Source of the DNA: JAVBMU01 sp031552185
GTDB lineage: Bacteria > Actinomycetota > Actinomycetes > Actinomycetales > Cellulomonadaceae
Reading direction: 5' to 3'
Assembly (NCBI GenBank): GCA_031552185.1
Contig: JAVBMU010000025.1
Span: forward strand, 24,521 to 88,520
DNA: 64,000 bases
The notes beneath the pieces are model-generated. The model made no database searches, was not told where the DNA came from, and was given only the letters and a program-made list of their open reading frames with translations. The first letter of the stretch is position 1. Each line of letters begins with the position of its first letter. Both the position numbers and the translations under genes were made by a program. Shown piece after piece: positions 58,829 through 64,000 of the stretch.

Positions 58829-59794
58829 GTGCTGGTGTCCGCCGCCCCCGCCAATCCCACCACCCCCACCGCGCGGCGTCGGGCCGGCGGGGTGGACCGC
58901 GCCGGGCTCGCCGCCGGCGTCGGCGCGTACCTGTGGTGGGGCGCGATGGCGATCTACCTGTCGCTGCTCGCGCCGGCCGCGCCGCTGGAGATCATCGCGC
59001 ACCGAATCGGCTGGAGCCTGGTCTTCTGCCTGGTCCTGCTCGCGGCCACCCGCACCCTGCCCGCCCTCGTCACGGCCCTGCGCACGCCGCGGACGAGGCG
59101 TCTGCTCGCCGTCGCCGCGGTGCTGGTGGCGGCCAACTGGACGATCTACGTCTACGGGGTCCTCGCGGACCGCGTGATCGACGCGGCACTGGGCTATTTC
59201 ATCAACCCGCTCGTCACCGTGCTGCTCGCGGTGTTGGTGCTGAAGGAGAAGCTGCGCCCGGCGCAATGGATCGCGCTGGGCCTGGGCGCGGCCGCGGTGG
59301 CGGTGATCACGACGGGCGTCGGCGGCTTGCCGTGGATCGCGCTCGCCTTGGCCGTCACGTTCGGCAGCTACGGCCTGGTGAAGAACCGGGTCGGCCGGGA
59401 CGTCGCGGCGCTGCCCGGGCTGGCGGCCGAGACCGCGATTCTGACCCCCTTCGCGCTCGGCTATCTGATCTGGTTGACGGCGACGGGGCACAACACGTTC
59501 GGGGCTCACGGCGCCGGGCACGCGCTGCTGCTGTCGGCGGCGGGGGTGGTAACGGCCGTGCCGCTGCTCCTGTTCGCCTCGGCGGCGCGGCGGATCCCGC
59601 TGAGCTTGGTGGGCATGCTGCAGTACCTCACGCCGGTGCTGCAGTTTCTCTTCGGCCTGTTCTACTTCCACGAGCACATGTCGGCGGGGCGGTGGGTCGG
59701 CTTCACGCTCGTCTGGATCGCGCTGGTGATCCTGACGGTGGACACCCTGCATGCCGGCCGCCGCCCCCGGCCGCAGTCCCTGCGGTCGAGGTAG
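58829..59794 (+). CDS. rarD: EamA/RarD-family permease
   Basis: The 321-residue protein has ten membrane segments and the RarD features GVGAYLWWGAMAIYLSLLAPAAPLEIIAHRIGWSL and NWTIYVYGVLADRVIDAALGYFINPLVTVLLAVLVLKEKL. RarD-type proteins are predicted metabolite exporters; the substrate is unknown. Possible starts are GTG at 58829 and 58835. The stop codon lies in a 20-bp duplication. Confidence 0.9.
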   Translation: MLVSAAPANPTTPTARRRAGGVDRAGLAAGVGAYLWWGAMAIYLSLLAPAAPLEIIAHRIGWSLVFCLVLLAATRTLPALVTALRTPRTRRLLAVAAVLVAANWTIYVYGVLADRVIDAALGYFINPLVTVLLAVLVLKEKLRPAQWIALGLGAAAVAVITTGVGGLPWIALALAVTFGSYGLVKNRVGRDVAALPGLAAETAILTPFALGYLIWLTATGHNTFGAHGAGHALLLSAAGVVTAVPLLLFASAARRIPLSLVGMLQYLTPVLQFLFGLFYFHEHMSAGRWVGFTLVWIALVILTVDTLHAGRRPRPQSLRSR

Positions 59795-59823
59795 CGCCGT
59801 GCGGGTCGAGGTAGCGCCGTGCG
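59784..59823. repeat. Perfect 20-bp tandem duplication across the rarD stop
   Basis: The unit ggtcgaggtagcgccgtgcg occurs at 59784-59803 and 59804-59823; the first copy contains the TAG stop codon of rarD. Confidence 0.9.
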
Positions 59824-59965
59824 GCGCCCGGGGAGCGCGGCCGGCGACCGGATCGATCTACCTCGGCGGTAGGCGTCGGTCACCGAGTGGGGCATCGGCC
59901 CGCTACCGTGGGTTCCGGTCATGACCCAGCGGCCTCAGCCGCCGCCACGAGACAAGGAACCAACT

Positions 59966-60460
59966 ATGGCCGACTCGTCGTTCGACGTCGTGAGCAAGGT
60001 CGACCGCCAGGAGGTCGACAACGCCCTGAACCAAACCGCCAAGGAGATCGCCCAGCGCTACGACTTCAAGGGCGTTGGCGCGTCCATCGCCTGGAGCGGG
60101 GAGTCGATCGTGATGGTCGCGAACTCACCCGAGCGGGTGCTGGCGATCCTGGACGTCCTCGAGACCAAGCTGATCCGCCGCGGCATCTCGCTCAAGGCAC
60201 TCGACCTGGGCGACAAGGAGCCGAAGGCGTCCGGCAAGGAGTACCGACTGGCCGCCGGCCTGAAGCAGGGCCTGTCCTCCGAGGTCGCCAAGAAGATCAC
60301 CAAGCTGATCCGGGACGAGGGTCCGCGGGCGGCCAAGACGCAGATCACCGGCGACGAGGTCCGCGTGTCGGCCAAGTCGAAGGATGATCTGCAGGCCGTC
60401 ATCTCGCTGCTGCGCGGCGCGGACCTGGACGTCGCCCTGCAGTTCGTCAATTACCGCTGA
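59966..60460 (+). CDS. yajQ: YajQ family nucleotide-binding protein
   Basis: The 164-residue protein starts MADSSFDVVSKVDRQEVDNALNQTAKEI and has the two RRM-like halves typical of YajQ (GVGASIAWSGESIVMVANS and RVSAKSKDDLQAVISLLRGADLDVALQFVNYR). Some YajQ proteins bind cyclic di-GMP or RNA. AAGGA lies upstream of the ATG at 59966; an upstream start at 59921 is not needed. Confidence 0.94.
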   Translation: MADSSFDVVSKVDRQEVDNALNQTAKEIAQRYDFKGVGASIAWSGESIVMVANSPERVLAILDVLETKLIRRGISLKALDLGDKEPKASGKEYRLAAGLKQGLSSEVAKKITKLIRDEGPRAAKTQITGDEVRVSAKSKDDLQAVISLLRGADLDVALQFVNYR

Positions 60461-60467
60461 GGCTCGC

Positions 60468-61361
60468 GTGGGTGCCGTGGGCGGCCCACTCCCCAAGGTC
60501 GTGGCGACCGACCTCGACGGCACCCTCCTGCGCGCCGACGGCACCGTCTCCGCGCCCACGCTGGCGGCGCTTCGGGCGGCCGACGCCGCGGGGATCCACG
60601 TTGTCTTCGTCACCGCCCGGCCGCCGCGCTGGCTGCCGCCGGTGGCCGACGCCGTCGGCCGGCACGGGCAGGTGATTTGCCTGGGTGGGGCGTGCGTCCT
60701 CGACCTCCGGTCGGGCGGCGTGCTGGAGTCGCGCGGATTCGCCGACGACGACGTGCGGGCGGCGGCCGAACAGGTCCGGCGTGCCCTGCCCGGGGTCGCC
60801 CTGGCCGCGGAGCGGATCGACGGCGCATGGTACGAGCCGGGTTTCGCGCACGACGACGACCGGGTCCCCCAGGACGCGCCGGTCCGCGTCGCGGCCCGGC
60901 TCGAGGAGGCCCTCGGCGGCCCGTACCCGGTCGCCAAGCTGCTGGCTCGGCTCGGCCGCGGGCATCCGGCGGCCCGCGAGCCGCGCGGGCCGGGCGCGGG
61001 TGGGCATCCGGCGACGAGCGCCGCGGGCGCCGGCGTCGACCTGCACGCGGTGGTGGCGGCCGCCGTCGGCGGCCGCGCGCACCTCGCCGACTCGGGCGCC
61101 CGCGGCCTGGCCGAACTGCTGCCGGTCGGGGTGAGCAAGGCCGGCGCCCTGCACCGCTGGTGCGCCCGCCTCGGCGTCGAGGCCCGCGACGTCTGGGCGG
61201 TGGGCGACGCCCCGAACGACCTGCCGATGCTGACCTGGGCGGGGCGGTCGTTCGCGGTCGCGAACGCGGACCCGACGGTGCTCGCGGCCGTGGGCCGCGT
61301 CGTCGCGGCCAACGAGCTCGACGGCGTGGCCGAGGTCCTCGCCGCGGCGCTGGGTGGGTAG
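60468..61361 (+). CDS. HAD-superfamily Cof-type phosphatase
   Basis: The 297-residue protein has motif I TDLDGTLL, motif II in VVFVTARPP, the conserved Lys of motif III (VSKAGAL) and motif IV GDAPNDLPML, with a C2 cap between. These enzymes dephosphorylate small phosphorylated metabolites. The start is one of two GTG codons, 60468 or 60477. It follows yajQ by 7 bp and is probably cotranscribed. Confidence 0.88.
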   Translation: MGAVGGPLPKVVATDLDGTLLRADGTVSAPTLAALRAADAAGIHVVFVTARPPRWLPPVADAVGRHGQVICLGGACVLDLRSGGVLESRGFADDDVRAAAEQVRRALPGVALAAERIDGAWYEPGFAHDDDRVPQDAPVRVAARLEEALGGPYPVAKLLARLGRGHPAAREPRGPGAGGHPATSAAGAGVDLHAVVAAAVGGRAHLADSGARGLAELLPVGVSKAGALHRWCARLGVEARDVWAVGDAPNDLPMLTWAGRSFAVANADPTVLAAVGRVVAANELDGVAEVLAAALGG

Positions 61362-61419
61362 CACCCGGCCGGCGTCGAGGAGGCCTTGAGTTCGGGGGCG
61401 AACTGGGCATACTGGGTTC

Positions 61420-62640
61420 ATGGACGCTCGGGCTCGACGGCTTGCGGATCGGCACCTCTTGGGTCGGCACCTCTCGGATCGGCACCTCTTGGGTCGGCAC
61501 CTCTTGGATCGGCACCTCTTGGGTCGACGCCGGCGCTCGGTGCGGCTGGCGGCCGTCACGGCGACGGTCGCGCTTTGCGTCGCCGCGGGGGCCTGCGATG
61601 CCGGCGCCGACAACGCGACGCCGGGCGGAAGCGGCTCGGGCGGAACCGGCCCGGGCGGGACCGGCTCGACAACCGCATCGAGCGGACCGGCGTCGAGCGG
61701 AGCCCGGACCGGAACCCCCACGAGCCCCGATGGACCCCGAGCCGCCCCGCGTGGTGGGTCGAGCGCGGCCTCCGGGCCGGCGAGTCCCATCCCGGCCACA
61801 CCGACGGCGTCCGAACTACCCCCCGGCGGCGGGGGCTCGCTCACCTTCGCGTACGGGCCGGCCCGGGCCCAGACGACCACGCTCCTGCTGCCCACTGAGG
61901 TCGATGCGACCGGACCGCCGGACCGGGCGCCGCGGGCGGTGCCGATCGTGGTGCTGATCCACGGCGGCGCCTGGAAGGCGGCCGCGACCACGGCGAGCAT
62001 GACCGCCCTGGCGAGCGACCTGACCGCTCGGGGCGTCGTGGTGTGGAGCATGGACTACCGGGGCGTCGGGGCGGACTCGGCCGCCGACGAGGGCGGCTGG
62101 CCCCGCACTTACGAGGACGTGGCGGCCGGCCTCGACCTGCTCCCCCGGGCGCTCGCCGGGGTGGGCCTGACCGCGAGCCAGGTGGCCGTCGTCGGGCACT
62201 CGGCCGGCGGTCCACTGGCGCTGTGGCTGGCGGCCCGGGGGCAGGGCAAGCCCGGCCTGCCGGGCGGCCCACCGGCGGTGCGGCCGACGGTGGCCGTGTC
62301 GTTGGCCGGGGCGGACGACTTCGAGATGATCGCGCGGGCGACCGGGCCCAGCGGGTTCATGGCCGACTTCATGGGCGGCATGCCGGCGGACAAGCCGGCG
62401 GAGTACGCCCACGCCTCGCCGTCGAATCTGGTCCCGATCGGCGTGCCGATGCTTTTCGTGGTCGGCTCGATCGATCCCCTGGAATCTGTCGCCAAGGCCA
62501 TTGCGCAGACCGCCCGCGGGGCGGGCGACGACGTCCGGCTCGAGGTGATCGAGGGCGCCGGGCACATTGCGCCCATCGTGCCGACGTCGGCGGCCTGGCT
62601 GACCGCCCGCACCTGGCTGGCCGGGCACGGCTTCGGCTGA
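61420..62640 (+). CDS. Alpha/beta hydrolase lipoprotein (esterase-like)
   Basis: The 406-residue protein has a hydrophobic signal ending in the lipobox VAAGAC, a long Gly/Ser/Thr/Pro linker, then an alpha/beta hydrolase domain with oxyanion HGGAW, nucleophile GHSAGG, acid GSIDPLE and histidine GAGHIAP. Before the signal, 35 extra residues consist of RHLLG/RHLLD repeats encoded by a 15-bp minisatellite. A GTG at 61540 would start just before the signal peptide and may be the true start. The substrate is unknown. Confidence 0.82.
   Translation: MDARARRLADRHLLGRHLSDRHLLGRHLLDRHLLGRRRRSVRLAAVTATVALCVAAGACDAGADNATPGGSGSGGTGPGGTGSTTASSGPASSGARTGTPTSPDGPRAAPRGGSSAASGPASPIPATPTASELPPGGGGSLTFAYGPARAQTTTLLLPTEVDATGPPDRAPRAVPIVVLIHGGAWKAAATTASMTALASDLTARGVVVWSMDYRGVGADSAADEGGWPRTYEDVAAGLDLLPRALAGVGLTASQVAVVGHSAGGPLALWLAARGQGKPGLPGGPPAVRPTVAVSLAGADDFEMIARATGPSGFMADFMGGMPADKPAEYAHASPSNLVPIGVPMLFVVGSIDPLESVAKAIAQTARGAGDDVRLEVIEGAGHIAPIVPTSAAWLTARTWLAGHGFG
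61446..61520. repeat. 15-bp minisatellite at the esterase N-terminus
   Basis: Five units alternate ggatcggcacctctt and gggtcggcacctctt or a one-base variant, giving a 30-bp higher-order pattern. In frame they encode RHLLG/RHLLD/RHLSD. Confidence 0.92.
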
Positions 62641-62734
62641 GTTCGACTGCCGTCCTCGGCGCAGCCGGGCGCGCGGCACCGGTATTCGTCGGCACCCCCT
62701 ATCGGGAATGAGCACCACCTCCTAAACTTCGCCC

Positions 62735-64000
62735 GTGACCGTGTCCGTCCGGGTGCTCGACTCGGCCGACGCCGAGGCCTGGGCGCACCGGGTGCCGGCT
62801 CGGCTCCTGGTGGGCGCCCAGGTCCTCACGGCGATCGCCGTCATCGCCGCGACCGTGGCGGGCGGCGGGACGCCGGCCGCGACCGTGAGCGACGTCGACA
62901 GCGCGGACCGGATCCTGTGGTACCTCGTCCTCGGGATCGCTGCCGGCTGCGCCGGCACCGCGTTCTTCGCCCCCCGCCTGACCTTCTGGCCGGGCGCTGC
63001 GGCCGGGGCGGGCGCCATTGCGATCGCGCCGGCCGCCACCACGCCGTGGCTCGCGGCGCTGGTCACGGCGACGCTGGCGATCGGCGGCGCCGACGCCTTG
63101 ACCCGGACCCGCCGCCGAGCGCTCGCCGGAACCTGGTCGGCCGACGCCCCGGCGGTCCGGATCGATGCTGGTCGTCAGGTCGCCCGAACGGTGCTGCGCC
63201 CCCGGTTGCGTCGCCTGGCGATCGGCGCCGCAGCGACGCTGCTGAGCCTGGCCGCCCTCGGCCTGGCCCTGCACGACGACGCCGCGGCCGGCCGGTTCCG
63301 GGAGCACGCGCTGGTCGCCGGGGGCGTCGTCGTACCGCCCCTGGACGAGGACGCGATGAACGCTCACGTTCGCATCGAGGGGCAGGTTTACGACGTCTAC
63401 CTCGAAACCATCACGGCACAGGTCGGGGACGCGCTCGACGTGCGGTACGACCCGGCCACCGGCCGGGCCGAGCCCGTGGGCGACGTCTTCGATCCCTGGC
63501 CGGCCTTGATTCCCGCCGGGTTCGGCGCGACCGCGGGACTCTCGCTCCTCGGCGCGGAGCTGACCCGCCGGCGGACGCGCCGCCGCCTGCTCGATCCGGG
63601 CGCCCGCCCCGTGCGCGCCTTGGCCGACACGGACGCCAGGATCGTCTCCATCCATGCCGCCGACGACCGCCGCACGATTCTGGGCGCGTGGCGCGGCGGG
63701 GACTGGTCGGCGGCCGACGCGGGCAACTCGGATGGTGCCGACGCGGGCGAGGCCGGCGCGCGCGGCGTCGCCGGGGCCGAGGCCGGCGGGCACCCCGCCC
63801 ACGCGCACCCCGACGCCGGGGCCGAGGCCGACGCGGATGACGAGGTGCCCGTGGCCGCTCTGTCCGACGACGACCTGCTCGCCATCGGAGCGGCGCAGGC
63901 CGCCGCCGCGGCCGCGGCGCGCGCGCCCGGCGGGCCCCGGCGGACCCGCGCCCCGGAGTGGGTCCACTGGCAGGACGAGCCGGTCACCGTGCTCGGGCTC
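62735..64000 (+). CDS. Membrane protein, DUF3592-like (runs off right edge)
   Basis: An open reading frame of 422 codons starts at GTG 62735 and has no stop before the window end. It has about five membrane segments: LLVGAQVLTAIAVIAATVAGG, ILWYLVLGIAAGCAGTAFF, FWPGAAAGAGAIAIAPAAT, LAIGAAATLLSLAALGLAL and LIPAGFGATAGLSLLGAEL. An extracytoplasmic segment around VRIEGQVYDVYLETITAQVGDALDVRYDPATGRAEP resembles the DUF3592 pattern. The C-terminal part is Ala/Gly/Asp-rich, with repeated DADGE-type acidic runs. Function unknown. Confidence 0.75.
   Translation, partial: MTVSVRVLDSADAEAWAHRVPARLLVGAQVLTAIAVIAATVAGGGTPAATVSDVDSADRILWYLVLGIAAGCAGTAFFAPRLTFWPGAAAGAGAIAIAPAATTPWLAALVTATLAIGGADALTRTRRRALAGTWSADAPAVRIDAGRQVARTVLRPRLRRLAIGAAATLLSLAALGLALHDDAAAGRFREHALVAGGVVVPPLDEDAMNAHVRIEGQVYDVYLETITAQVGDALDVRYDPATGRAEPVGDVFDPWPALIPAGFGATAGLSLLGAELTRRRTRRRLLDPGARPVRALADTDARIVSIHAADDRRTILGAWRGGDWSAADAGNSDGADAGEAGARGVAGAEAGGHPAHAHPDAGAEADADDEVPVAALSDDDLLAIGAAQAAAAAAARAPGGPRRTRAPEWVHWQDEPVTVLGL

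Overview
The window is chromosomal DNA of a very GC-rich actinobacterium. The evidence is the classic ribosomal-protein/RNA polymerase supercluster, the RpoB, RpoC and EF-Tu sequence types, frequent GTG and TTG starts, ATGA/GTGA gene overlaps, and the neighbourhood tRNA-Met, rpmG, hadA, hadB, murB, tRNA-Trp, secE, nusG that is typical of Actinomycetia. rpsD is not between rpsK and rpoA, as in Streptomyces-like lineages. I cannot name the genus; a Frankiales/Sporichthyales/Streptomyces-type relative is plausible.

Layout. From 1 to 45524 almost everything is on the minus strand, so transcription runs right to left. In transcription order this is tRNA-Trp, secE, nusG, rplK-rplA; a four-gene accessory cassette (ECF sigma factor, small two-part protein, S8 protease, TPR-CHAT protease, 42640-37010); rplJ-rplL; rpoB-rpoC; a hypothetical gene; rpsL-rpsG-fusA-tuf; a polysaccharide cassette (21426-15337); then the S10/spc/alpha-type genes rpsJ to rpoA, with secY-adk-map-infA embedded. 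rpoA runs off the left edge. The right third (45.5-64 kb) is mixed-strand: an ABC exporter, an adenosine deaminase-like enzyme, a GntR/YtrA-controlled membrane protein, an HNH nuclease, murB, an MFS transporter with a divergent LacI regulator, a PadR/membrane-protein pair, hadB-hadA, rpmG, three tRNA genes, a RarD-like permease, a YajQ-family protein, a HAD phosphatase, a lipoprotein esterase and an incomplete membrane protein.

Two accessory cassettes sit at operon boundaries inside the otherwise conserved supercluster. (1) Between tuf and rpsJ are a spherulin-4/GH135-like gene, an Agd3-like CE18 deacetylase, a GH114 endo-alpha-1,4-galactosaminidase lipoprotein and a PelF-like GT4 glycosyltransferase. 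These enzyme classes together are those of the fungal galactosaminogalactan and bacterial Pel pathways, which suggests a bacterial locus for a partly deacetylated alpha-1,4-galactosamine polymer. (2) Between rplA and rplJ lies the sigma/S8/TPR-CHAT cassette. It has the parts of a caspase-like protease signalling or conflict module that could act on an ECF sigma factor, similar in logic to the Craspase/Csx30/sigma system but with no CRISPR.

Regulatory DNA that can be read includes promoters for rpoB, rplJ and padR, strong hairpin terminators after rplA, rplL, rpoC, tuf and the PadR operon, a palindromic operator before the GntR operon, twin LacI-type palindromes before the MFS gene, and a TGTGA-N6-TCACA Crp-like site upstream of the sigma gene. 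Short tandem duplications at gene ends recur across the window, and a 0.25-kb inverted-repeat-bounded segment lies between murB and the MFS gene. I found no CRISPR array, rRNA gene, insertion sequence or prophage.
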